8,709 nt of DNA from Alphaproteobacteria bacterium (lineage in GTDB: Bacteria > Pseudomonadota > Alphaproteobacteria > Rickettsiales > SXRF01): the NCBI GenBank assembly GCA_020050695.1, contig JAGVKI010000116.1, positions 1 through 8,709 of the forward strand, given 5' to 3'. Position 1 is the first letter of the stretch. Every line of letters begins with the position of its first letter. The notes under the pieces were generated by a model. That model was not told the DNA's origin. It searched no databases and saw only the letters and a list, made by a program, of their open reading frames with translations. The translations under genes were made by a program, and so were the position numbers. Of the stretch, positions 1 to 6,497 are shown piece after piece.

Positions 1-94
1 ACTCCTATCGTTTAATCGTATATGCACCACAATGCAAGTAGTAATTAGTGCCAGCAATTGCGGGCGCCTTAGGCATCTTTTTTAGGTCAGCTGC

Positions 95-123
95 TTGAAT
101 TTTTGGCTATCATTCGATATATT
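95..123 (+). promoter_or_regulatory. Sigma-70-type promoter of the SulP gene
   Basis: A -35 box TTGAAT (95-100) and a -10 box TATATT (118-123) are separated by exactly 17 bases; the -10 matches the consensus at five of six positions and the -35 at four. Transcription would start near 130, giving a leader of about 26 bases before the ATG at 156. The leader carries the ribosome binding site AGGGG (147-151). The 94 bases further upstream contain no coding signal that I can support. Confidence 0.6.
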
Positions 124-155
124 GCGCCGCACAAACAAATATACACAGGGGTAAA

Positions 156-1748
156 ATGTCTATTTTTAAATCTAATACATTACGTTACGATATTTCAGCC
201 GGGTTTGTGGTATTCCTGGTAGCGCTTCCGCTCTGCCTTGGTATCGCACTGGCCTCCGGCGCGCCGTTCTTCTCAGGCATGATTGCAGGCATCGTAGGCG
301 GGGTAGTAGTAGGCATAATCAGTAATTCACATGTCAGCGTAAGTGGCCCGGCAGCTGGCCTTACCACCGTAGTGCTGGCTGGTATTGCAACCCTTGGCTC
401 ATTTGAAGCCTTCCTGACTGCAATGGTAGTCGCTGGCCTGATTCAGATCGGTATGGGCCTGATGAAAATCGGTTCCATGGCAGAATATTTTCCCAGCAGC
501 GTTATCAGCGGCATGCTGACTGCTATTGGTATTATTATTATCCTCAAGCAGATTCCGCACGGCCTTGGCTATGACCATGACGTCGCATTCCTTACCGAAG
601 ACGGTATGGGCGGCATGTCGGAAATGCAGCATGCGCTTTCGCATATCAACCCTGCTGCCGCATTGATCTGCCTGCTTTCGCTGGCACTGCTTGCCACATG
701 GGAACATCCGCTGGTGAAAAAAACCCTCGGCGCCATCCCAGGCGGCCTTATTGTTGTGCTGATGGGTATTGGCATGAGCGAGTGGCTGCTGCCCACATTT
801 ACCCAGTGGAGCGTAAGCCCCGAACATAAGGTAAATGTGCCAGTACCGGCATCAGCGCAGGAGTTTTTCAAACTATTTTCCATGCCTGATTTTTCGTACC
901 TGTACAACCCCAGCCTTTATGTCATCGCCTTTACGATTGCGATTGTAGCGTCCATTGAAACGCTGCTTTGTATTGAAGCCGCCGACAGGCTGGATACGCA
1001 GCGCCGCGTGACCTACACCAACCGCGAACTGATTGCACAGGGTTCTGGCAATTTAATCTCCGGCCTTATTGGCGGGCTGCCGATTACCAGCGTTATTGTG
1101 CGCACGTCCGCCAACGTACAGGCACAGGCAAAAACCAAGCTGTCGACCATTATACATGGCATCTTGCTTTGCGTGACGGTGATCGCCATTCCAGGCATCC
1201 TGAACCGTATTCCGCTTTCCTGCCTTGCGGCGATCCTGCTGGTGGTAGGCTACAAGCTGAGCCACCCTAAGATTTTCAAAAGCATGTACAAAAAAGGCTA
1301 CCGCCAGTTTCTGCCGTTCATTGCAACGGTTATAGCGATTGTCTGCACCGACCTGCTCAAGGGCGTAGGCGTTGGGCTTGTTATCAGCTTATTCCTTGTA
1401 CTGCGCGAAAACCTCAAGAACTCGTATTTTACGAATAACGATAAGTTCAATGAAGGCGATAAGATCACGCTGATGCTGGCGCAGGAAGTATCGTTCCTGA
1501 ACAAAGCCGCCATTCGCCGCGCACTCGACCAGCTGCCACGCAATTCAACCGTTACCATTGATGCGCGCCACACCAGCTATATCGATTCCGATGCAATTGA
1601 AATCATCCAGGAATTCCGCGACATCAAGGCGCCACAGCGTAATATCAGCTGTATTCTGCTTGGATTCAAGGAACGCTACGGCGCGCAGATCAGTGGCCTT
1701 AGCAGGGAAGAATCGAAACTGCCTACGGGTAGTGTACGGGTTGCCTAA
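156..1748 (+). CDS. SulP family inorganic anion transporter with C-terminal STAS domain
   Basis: This is an inner-membrane secondary transporter of the SulP/SLC26 family, which carries sulfate, bicarbonate or other small anions. The substrate cannot be told from sequence by eye. Hydrophobic segments run from about residue 13 to 415. The family signature SGPAAG lies at 63-68, just after the first Gly-rich helices, and a cytosolic STAS domain occupies about 437-515 with the loop DSD at 477-479. The length of 530 residues is usual for bacterial SulP proteins, and no carbonic anhydrase domain is fused. AGGGG four bases before the ATG supports the start. The stop codon interlocks with that of the convergent gene. 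A sulfate role would fit the Rrf2/YezD pair at the far end of the window, but they are 5.6 kb apart, so this is only suggestive. Confidence 0.9.
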   Translation: MSIFKSNTLRYDISAGFVVFLVALPLCLGIALASGAPFFSGMIAGIVGGVVVGIISNSHVSVSGPAAGLTTVVLAGIATLGSFEAFLTAMVVAGLIQIGMGLMKIGSMAEYFPSSVISGMLTAIGIIIILKQIPHGLGYDHDVAFLTEDGMGGMSEMQHALSHINPAAALICLLSLALLATWEHPLVKKTLGAIPGGLIVVLMGIGMSEWLLPTFTQWSVSPEHKVNVPVPASAQEFFKLFSMPDFSYLYNPSLYVIAFTIAIVASIETLLCIEAADRLDTQRRVTYTNRELIAQGSGNLISGLIGGLPITSVIVRTSANVQAQAKTKLSTIIHGILLCVTVIAIPGILNRIPLSCLAAILLVVGYKLSHPKIFKSMYKKGYRQFLPFIATVIAIVCTDLLKGVGVGLVISLFLVLRENLKNSYFTNNDKFNEGDKITLMLAQEVSFLNKAAIRRALDQLPRNSTVTIDARHTSYIDSDAIEIIQEFRDIKAPQRNISCILLGFKERYGAQISGLSREESKLPTGSVRVA

Positions 1749-3157
1749 TCGCTAGCAGGCGGACGCGCTGCCTGCGGATCAATTTCAATCCGGGATGCAT
1801 GGCGGTTACCGCCAATACGGCTTTGCGCACTGTCAGTAACAGTCTGGTAGGGTATACCCAGTATATCGAAGAAACGCTTGGTCGCTTTTTCTACCTGCGC
1901 CGTGGTGAACTCAACGCCATCAATACGTGTCTTGCGCGTAGGATCAAAGGATAGCTGCATCTTGTCAGAATCGCGCTTCGACGCCCCTGCCCCAACCAAC
2001 CCCGCAAAAAATCCGGGAACCATTTCAGGATAATCGAGGGTAAACTCGCTATTGTCATCGAGCAGTATAAACGCCCGCAGCAACTGCGACGGATTGCGCC
2101 CGCCACGGCTGACGCTATGGGCGTTAACGCGCAACCTGCCGCCGCGATAGCTGATAGCATCCAGCCGGGCCTTATAGGCCTCGGCAACACCCGGAGCGGC
2201 ATCCATGGGTATATGCACCGCATCAAATACAGCGCCCGCCAGCGCATCCTGATTAAGGCGGTATCCCGCGTTCAGGCCGCTGCCTACTAGCAATTCCAGG
2301 CAGGATTCATACTGCTGTTCAAATACCCGCACGCCGTATCGCTCTACCAGCGATGGCACCGTCTCTTCCATTTGCTCGGTCGATAAACCAGCCAGTTCAG
2401 GAAAATGTTCTTTCAGTTCATCCACCAGCACCATGCGCTCGCGCAGGAATAGCGGAATCGCCCTGGCGGCTTGCGCTTTAAGCTGCTCGCTGTAATCTGC
2501 GGCACTGCGATCAAGCGATACATAGTCAAGCGCTTCACATGCGATAAGATAGCCAATTTGCGGCTTATCGCCCACAATACCGTCCATCGCGCCACTGGCT
2601 AAGGCAAGCAGGTCATAATGGAACGACGTAATGGTGATATCCGATACGGCCAGTTGCCCTGATACGATATGCGCAATCACTTCGCCTATGATTTTTTGTA
2701 CATCGGCAGGTTTTTTAAGTTGCAGCTGCAAGCGCGGAGATGGAATCAACCCCTCTTGTTTGAGGCGCACCTGCTCACCCAGCAACTCTCCCAGCAGGGG
2801 TATCCGGTTCCCATCATCCTGCGGCAGGCCGGATACGGATAGATTAACCTGGGCAATATCTTCCTGTGACATATGGTCGATAAGCTGCGCCTGATCGCGC
2901 TTGATAAAGCGGTCATGGTGAATGACGCCATACGTATATACGTCAGCGGTTACCTTATATCCAAGCTGCCAGGCAATACTAATCGCCCGCAGGGTATTTT
3001 CATACGCATGGGCGCTAAAATCGATCTGGCTTTTATCGCTAAATGTGCGTGGATAGGATAAGGTCGTATTACTAGCATACTGATTACCGGCATAGCGTAT
3101 CTTGCTGATACCATCGTTAAGGCGTACGCCGCGATGTGCGATAATCTGTAATGGCAT
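1745..3157 (-). CDS. Divergent glycerophosphodiester phosphodiesterase-like protein with substituted metal site
   Basis: The N-terminal half resembles the GDPD/PI-PLC TIM-barrel family. It opens with IIAHRG (H8, R9), followed by ENT (53-55), the strand TADV (70-73), HHD (80-82), QLK (146-148) and a strand ending TSFHYD near residue 200. Family members hydrolyse glycerophosphodiesters to glycerol-3-phosphate using two histidines and acidic metal ligands. Here the ExD motif reads T-A-D, and the Glu of the later ELK motif is Gln. About 42 residues separate HRG from ENT, where a short loop is usual. Residues beyond about 240 form a C-terminal part that I do not recognise. No signal peptide is visible. 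A longer ORF starts at 3226, but I chose 3157 (470 residues). The sequence AAGGTAGG lies just before that ATG, the family motif begins at residue 5, and a promoter lies between the two candidate starts. Activity is doubtful; a binding or altered-substrate role is possible. Confidence 0.6.
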   Translation of the reverse strand: MPLQIIAHRGVRLNDGISKIRYAGNQYASNTTLSYPRTFSDKSQIDFSAHAYENTLRAISIAWQLGYKVTADVYTYGVIHHDRFIKRDQAQLIDHMSQEDIAQVNLSVSGLPQDDGNRIPLLGELLGEQVRLKQEGLIPSPRLQLQLKKPADVQKIIGEVIAHIVSGQLAVSDITITSFHYDLLALASGAMDGIVGDKPQIGYLIACEALDYVSLDRSAADYSEQLKAQAARAIPLFLRERMVLVDELKEHFPELAGLSTEQMEETVPSLVERYGVRVFEQQYESCLELLVGSGLNAGYRLNQDALAGAVFDAVHIPMDAAPGVAEAYKARLDAISYRGGRLRVNAHSVSRGGRNPSQLLRAFILLDDNSEFTLDYPEMVPGFFAGLVGAGASKRDSDKMQLSFDPTRKTRIDGVEFTTAQVEKATKRFFDILGIPYQTVTDSAQSRIGGNRHASRIEIDPQAARPPASD

Positions 3158-3183
3158 TGACCTACCTTGATAATTCACCTGCG

Positions 3184-3211
3184 AGCATACCGCCCGTTTT
3201 TCCACAGTCAA
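3184..3211 (-). promoter_or_regulatory. Sigma-70-type promoter of the GDPD-like gene
   Basis: Read on the minus strand, TTGACT (3206-3211) and TATGCT (3184-3189) are spaced by 16 bases. The -35 matches consensus at five of six positions and the -10 at four. Transcription would begin roughly 20 bases before the ATG at 3157. The transcript would therefore exclude the upstream ATG at 3226, which supports the shorter start. Confidence 0.5.
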
Positions 3212-3251
3212 CCCGCGATATGCCATATATTCTGCTGTCCCGACATAAAAC

Positions 3252-3281
3252 GGACCAAATAAAAAGGGCCAAATAAAAAGG
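3252..3281. repeat. Short tandem duplication beside the terminator
   Basis: Two adjacent copies of a roughly 15-base unit, GGxCCAAATAAAAAGG, lie side by side and share their end bases; they differ mainly at one position (A versus G). The second copy supplies the A-rich flank of the adjacent hairpin, which becomes the U-tract for minus-strand transcription. The duplication looks like local slippage and not a mobile element. Confidence 0.55.
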
Positions 3282-3302
3282 GGCTGTAAAACAGCCCCTT
3301 TT
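3276..3302 (-). terminator. Rho-independent terminator of the sigma-factor operon
   Basis: The arms AAAAGGGGCTGT and ACAGCCCCTTTT form a perfect 12-bp stem with a three-base loop. On the minus strand the hairpin is followed by TTTTTATTT, so it ends the operon whose last stop codon is at 3321. The plus-strand read also ends in TTTTCTT, so it could act in both directions. No plus-strand gene ends nearby. Confidence 0.85.
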
Positions 3303-3320
3303 CTTGCCTAAGCTAGCCTG

Positions 3321-3866
3321 TTATGGCTGGCCTTCAGGTGGCGGTGGTGGCATATGATCACCTGGGCGATCATGTGGATGCGAGCCACCTGGGCCACCCG
3401 GCCCACGGCGAGAGCGTGCGAAGCGATCAGCAAAACGTTCCCGTTGATCAGGTGTCAGCGTGCTGATCTTGGTTGCCATTTTTTCCTGTGTCTGATCACG
3501 GATTTCAGACATCAGCTGGTCAACCTGTTTAAAATGATCCAGTACTTCTTCTTTAGTAACGGGGCCTGCTTTCAATTTGTCGGCAAAAGCTTTGCGCAGT
3601 TCGCGAACATTTTCAAATTTTCCTTGCATTGCGTCCATATCTGCGCGCATTTCGCGAGGGCTGAGTAGTTCCGCTGGCCCTACCATAGGGGGCGGAGGCG
3701 GCATGTCGCCATGCATAGCCGGGCCACCACCTGGCGGCGGCGGAGGCGGCGGAGGCACATCAAACACGCTGATTCGCCCAAGAACGAAGGCAACCAGGAA
3801 TATGTTGATTACTACCGATCCTAAAAGCGCAAGGCGTTCTTTATTATTCTGGCCCTCTGTTGTCAT
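3321..3866 (-). CDS. Periplasmic proline-rich Metal_resist/CpxP-like protein, sigma-operon partner
   Basis: A short cytosolic N-terminus is followed by one membrane segment (about 12-31). Eight consecutive prolines (38-45), a Gly/Met/His stretch and a second five-proline run (56-60) come next. A charged, largely helical region (about 66-152) ends in LTPDQRERF (137-145), the sort of LTxxQR motif seen in periplasmic Metal_resist and CpxP/Spy-like proteins. The tail (155-181) is rich in Gly, Pro and His and ends with five more prolines. Known relatives sense metal or misfolded protein in the periplasm and feed into stress signalling. Here the gene is last in the sigma/anti-sigma operon and overlaps the anti-sigma stop by ATGA, with GAGGAG upstream, so translational coupling is likely. 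The His residues in the tail could bind metal, but that is inference. Confidence 0.7.
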   Translation of the reverse strand: MTTEGQNNKERLALLGSVVINIFLVAFVLGRISVFDVPPPPPPPPGGGPAMHGDMPPPPPMVGPAELLSPREMRADMDAMQGKFENVRELRKAFADKLKAGPVTKEEVLDHFKQVDQLMSEIRDQTQEKMATKISTLTPDQRERFADRFARSRRGPGGPGGSHPHDRPGDHMPPPPPEGQP

Positions 3867-4177
3867 AGCATTATCTCCTCTAGGTTTTGCGGATTCAAAA
3901 TGACGTTATATATGGTGGCCTCATGGCTGCTTTGCGTATCGGACTGTGCCACAGCTATTTCGCCGGAGACCTGGCGGCTTACCATGCCGCCAGAGAATCC
4001 AAGCACCGCAACGATGGCCAGCGCCGCAACGCGCGCCAGTATAGGTGCCTGCCACTGTCTCGCAGGGAAGCTTACCACCTTACTGTCTTCCACCTGCCCC
4101 ATGATACGGCTCAGCAGCGCCTCATCCGCATCTGGCACCGTATAGCTATTTAAATATTCACGCAGTTCACGATCCAT
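3863..4177 (-). CDS. Small single-pass membrane protein, probable anti-sigma factor
   Basis: This protein of 104 residues has a charged cytosolic N-terminus (1-45) beginning MDRELREYLN, one membrane helix (about 46-66) and a short periplasmic tail. That topology, together with its place directly behind an ECF sigma gene, is what marks it as the likely anti-sigma factor. No zinc-binding HxxxCxxC motif is present, in fact there are no cysteines at all, so it is not a classical ZAS anti-sigma. The gene starts inside the sigma gene (11-base overlap) with CAGGAG as ribosome binding site. It ends overlapping the next start by ATGA, so all three proteins are likely made in fixed proportion. Identity rests on context and topology more than on sequence motifs. 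Confidence 0.65.
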   Translation of the reverse strand: MDRELREYLNSYTVPDADEALLSRIMGQVEDSKVVSFPARQWQAPILARVAALAIVAVLGFSGGMVSRQVSGEIAVAQSDTQSSHEATIYNVILNPQNLEEIML

Positions 4178-4727
4178 TTTTCTGCTCCTGTTTTTCTTCC
4201 AGCAAGAGATGCCTTAGCCCCTGCCTGGCACGAAATAACAACTGTTGTAGTGCACCAAGCGATAGGCCCAGTGTATCGGCTGCCTGCTGGTCGCTTACTT
4301 CTTCGTAATAACTCAAAATCACCGCAGCACGCTGCTTTTCCGGCAATTGCTGCAAACATGTTTTAACCTGTTGCGCACGCTGTCTTTGTATGAGCGCTTT
4401 CTCGGCATCATCGCGGGTATCGGCCAGCACATCAATATCGACATTGCTAAACTGTATATGCTTGCGAAGCCGGTTGAGGCAGGCATTGTACAGCACCCGG
4501 TAAAGCCACGTGGTAAACTGCGCCCTGGGCTCCCATTTTGCAGCTTCATGCCAACTTTTGAGGAATGCCTCTTGCACTACATCCTCTGCATCCTGACGGT
4601 TGCCAAGCATACGTTCTGCAAAACGGACACTGCGGTTCAAATGCCTGCCAACCAGCATGCGGTATGCCGCCAGGTCGCCCTGGCCTGCCAGCCGCATTAA
4701 CTCGTTGTCTGCTACATTTACATCCAT
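4167..4727 (-). CDS. ECF-type RNA polymerase sigma factor
   Basis: At 186 residues this is the usual length of an extracytoplasmic-function sigma factor with only regions 2 and 4. Region 2 covers about 10-90, with the core-binding stretch DAEDVVQEAFLKSW (46-59) and FTTWLYRVLYNACLNRLRK (71-89). Region 4 covers about 123-177, with LPEKQRAAVILSYYEE and the helix-turn-helix QQAADTLGLSLGALQQLL (147-164). The recognition helix has GALQQLL where many family members have GTVKSRL. The start at 4727 is backed by AAGGA (about 5 bases upstream). The product would direct RNA polymerase to envelope-stress promoters when released from the membrane protein encoded next. Such operons are often autoregulated; I could not find a convincing ECF-type promoter in the 227-base divergent region. 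Confidence 0.92.
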   Translation of the reverse strand: MDVNVADNELMRLAGQGDLAAYRMLVGRHLNRSVRFAERMLGNRQDAEDVVQEAFLKSWHEAAKWEPRAQFTTWLYRVLYNACLNRLRKHIQFSNVDIDVLADTRDDAEKALIQRQRAQQVKTCLQQLPEKQRAAVILSYYEEVSDQQAADTLGLSLGALQQLLFRARQGLRHLLLEEKQEQKNGS

Positions 4728-4954
4728 GAAATGTCCTTGTTGGTAACGCTAACTATTAAACACACCGCATGCACAAAACTTACGCAAACGTTTTAAAAAT
4801 ATTTTTCAGCACCACCACCGATGCCATAAAAGCGCTTATAAATGAGGGCTTGCAAGCTGTTACAGGACATACCCAGCAAATAACCTTGTGTGTAGCAGGC
4901 TGATACGCTACATCCTTTTATGCAATTTTTATCACTTTTTATCGAAGGGATCCC
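4728..4954. promoter_or_regulatory. Divergent intergenic region between sigma operon and lipoprotein gene
   Basis: These 227 bases must hold promoters for both divergent genes, but no clear -35/-10 pair stands out for either direction. What can be seen is a 12-bp AT palindrome, AAAAATATTTTT (4795-4806), roughly in the middle, and an inverted repeat TGTAGC-N10-GCTACA (4891-4912). The lipoprotein gene has a ribosome binding site, AAGGGA (4945-4950). Promoters for alternative sigma factors could be present and go unseen by eye. Confidence 0.5.
4891..4912. repeat. Inverted repeat upstream of the lipoprotein gene
   Basis: Perfect 6-bp arms TGTAGC and GCTACA are separated by 10 bases and end 43 bases before the ATG at 4955. 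A dyad with this spacing could be a regulator site or a leader hairpin. No T-run follows, so it is not a terminator. Confidence 0.45.
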
Positions 4955-6001
4955 ATGTCGAAAAAATTAATCACTATCTCAGCCCTCACCCTCGCGCTTC
5001 TTACAAGTGCCTGCTTTGGCGGTCCGTCCGCTACCAACTCGGTCAGCAAAGGCAAGGAACGCAGCAGCGGCCTGTTTGGCATGTCCAAAGCGGATGCTGT
5101 TAGCGTTGATAACAAAGAAGCGTTCAAGGCCGTTGATAAAGTAGTGATCGGCAGCTTTAAGATCGGCTTTGCCACCTATAAAACCGACAGCGCTAAAGCC
5201 GGCGGCGGCCTGAGCGGCGGCTTCGGTGGTAAATCGACCGCAAAAAGCACCCTGGTTGGTGTAGACGATAAAACCATGCAGAGCATAACGGACCAGGCAT
5301 ACCAGCAGTTCGTAAGCGACCTGAAAGCCAAAGGCTACACCATTGTAGACCGTAAGGAACTGCTCGCACATAAGACATTTGCGGACACCAAGACCTACCC
5401 GACTCCTTACGAAGATTCGACTGGTGGTCTTTTCGGTTCCAACAGCAAAACCAAATATTTCAGCCCAAGCGCCTTTGGCGACAAGATGCATATCTTCATG
5501 GGTGAAATCGGTAGCACCATGGGCGGTTTCGCATTTGCTAACCCAGCCGTTGCCGCTATGGAATACGCTCGCGAATCTGGCGTAAAAGTACTCAACGTGA
5601 TCTATGTAGTGGATTATGCCAACGCCGAAGGATACGGCGGCTGGGCCAGCACCTCTTCAGGGGTGGAAATCGGCCAGGGTATTACCATCGTGCCTGAGTT
5701 CTCACGCCTGTCACTGATTGGCAACAGCGGTGGCACCTTTAGCAATGGCAACGGCAGCATCAAGCTGGGCCAGCCTCTGAGTTCCGAAAAAGAATTCGCT
5801 ACCGTAAAGAACGTCAACAGCGAAGCCTATAAGGCAGCTGAAGTAGCAGTCAATGTGATCGGCGTGCTTGGTGGCGTAGGCTCCAACTCAAGCCGTGAAT
5901 ATGAATTTACGGCGCGCCCTGCCGACTACAAGCTAGCTGCAGCAGAAGTAACCAAACAGGCTAATGATACGTTTGTAAATACCCTGGCTGGCCTGAAATA
6001 A
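4955..6001 (+). CDS. Unrecognised secreted protein, probable lipoprotein
   Basis: I do not recognise the family. The N-terminus is a clear export signal: KK at 3-4, a hydrophobic core to about 16, then TSAC with Cys20. The -3 position is Thr instead of the usual Leu/Val/Ile, so lipidation is likely but not certain. The mature part begins with a small-residue linker. A strand-like stretch (about 62-75), a Gly/Ser-rich loop around 80-95 and a helix-strand unit around 105-135 ending KGYTIVDRKELL follow. Beta-rich segments such as VKVLNVIYVVDYAN come next, and a helical C-terminus ends at 348. The absence of further membrane segments fits an outer-membrane-anchored or periplasmic protein. The gene is monocistronic: it has its own ribosome binding site and is followed by a strong terminator. 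It is divergent from the sigma operon and might be one of its targets, which is inference only. Confidence 0.75.
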   Translation: MSKKLITISALTLALLTSACFGGPSATNSVSKGKERSSGLFGMSKADAVSVDNKEAFKAVDKVVIGSFKIGFATYKTDSAKAGGGLSGGFGGKSTAKSTLVGVDDKTMQSITDQAYQQFVSDLKAKGYTIVDRKELLAHKTFADTKTYPTPYEDSTGGLFGSNSKTKYFSPSAFGDKMHIFMGEIGSTMGGFAFANPAVAAMEYARESGVKVLNVIYVVDYANAEGYGGWASTSSGVEIGQGITIVPEFSRLSLIGNSGGTFSNGNGSIKLGQPLSSEKEFATVKNVNSEAYKAAEVAVNVIGVLGGVGSNSSREYEFTARPADYKLAAAEVTKQANDTFVNTLAGLK

Positions 6002-6022
6002 CCCAACCAGCTGATCTAAAAT

Positions 6023-6056
6023 AAAAAACCCACCCCGCCAACGGGTGGGTTTTTTA
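6023..6056 (+). terminator. Rho-independent terminator of the lipoprotein gene
   Basis: Arms AAAAAACCCACCC (6023-6035) and GGGTGGGTTTTTT (6043-6055) make a 13-bp stem closed by a seven-base loop, starting 22 bases after the stop codon. The T-rich right flank is typical of intrinsic termination. Confidence 0.9.
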
Positions 6057-6062
6057 TTGTTA

Positions 6063-6090
6063 TTGGCAGCTTCTGATAAAGCTGTATCAA
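6063..6090 (+). promoter_or_regulatory. Promoter of the small cytosolic gene
   Basis: TTGGCA (6063-6068; five of six matches) and TATCAA (6085-6090; four of six) are spaced by 16 bases, immediately after the terminator. Transcription from here would give a leader of about 35 bases. It would exclude an upstream in-frame ATG at 6045, which lies in the terminator stem. Confidence 0.45.
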
Positions 6091-6131
6091 TTACATGTTA
6101 TCGTTTTTATGCAATCGGACGGGAGTATGCG

Positions 6132-6497
6132 ATGGTTGAAAAATTCATCGATGATAATTTTCGTGAAAATACCAAATCAGTAATCGCCATAGTTACCTCG
6201 GGCAGCGATGTCTATTTAGTCTGCCGTGGTGAAGCCGCCGCCGCACAGGTACGTAACAGGCTGGCAGAGATGGAACCGCAGGCGGTAACCACCTCCGAAT
6301 CATTCCGCGTAATCCCTGACAGTGTTAAACATGCGTTCTTCCTGAGCATGGGCAGCGTGGTAAAACTTAAAAACCGGAATGTAGGGGCAGTCATGCTGGC
6401 GCTCACCGAATGGCATGATGGTAGTATCAACCACAGCCTTGTCAGCGAGAGTCTTCAGGATGATGTTCTGAAAGCAGCGTCCGCAAAGAAACGCTGA
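6132..6497 (+). CDS. Small soluble protein of unknown function
   Basis: I do not recognise this 121-residue protein. It has no signal peptide, membrane segment, cysteine cluster or obvious DNA-binding motif. It contains alternating strand-like and helix-like stretches, for example SVIAIVTSGSDVYLVCRG early and FFLSMGSVVKLK later, and a basic end AASAKKR. The reading frame is open back to 6045, but that ATG falls inside the preceding terminator. The start at 6132 has GGGAG six bases upstream and a candidate promoter behind it. The stop codon directly abuts the stop of the convergent LicD-like gene, with no intergenic base. Coding status is likely, given the ribosome binding site, length and tight packing. 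Confidence 0.65.
   Translation: MVEKFIDDNFRENTKSVIAIVTSGSDVYLVCRGEAAAAQVRNRLAEMEPQAVTTSESFRVIPDSVKHAFFLSMGSVVKLKNRNVGAVMLALTEWHDGSINHSLVSESLQDDVLKAASAKKR

Noticed and set aside
50..86. Terminator of a gene upstream of the window (TGCC...GGCA then TTTTTT)
   Set aside because: The stem is only four base pairs with a large loop, too weak to call.
399..827. 142-codon minus-strand open frame inside the SulP gene
   Set aside because: Composition is typical of an antisense shadow of a membrane-protein gene, and no ribosome binding site or family match is seen.
3158..3226. Longer start (ATG at 3226) for the GDPD-like protein
   Set aside because: It lacks a good ribosome binding site, adds residues before the conserved HRG strand, and lies upstream of a plausible promoter; the ATG at 3157 has AAGGTAGG.
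3577..3903. Gly-rich plus-strand frame opposite the proline-rich protein
   Set aside because: The Gly run is simply the complement of the proline codons; there is no start signal.
4916..6115. Shared 11-mer TTTTATGCAAT upstream of two genes (4916-4926 and 6105-6115)
   Set aside because: It is AT-rich, at different distances from the starts, with no symmetry; two copies can arise by chance.
6045..6131. Longer start (ATG at 6045) for the small cytosolic protein
   Set aside because: That ATG lies in the terminator stem of the preceding gene; the ATG at 6132 has GGGAG and a promoter behind it.
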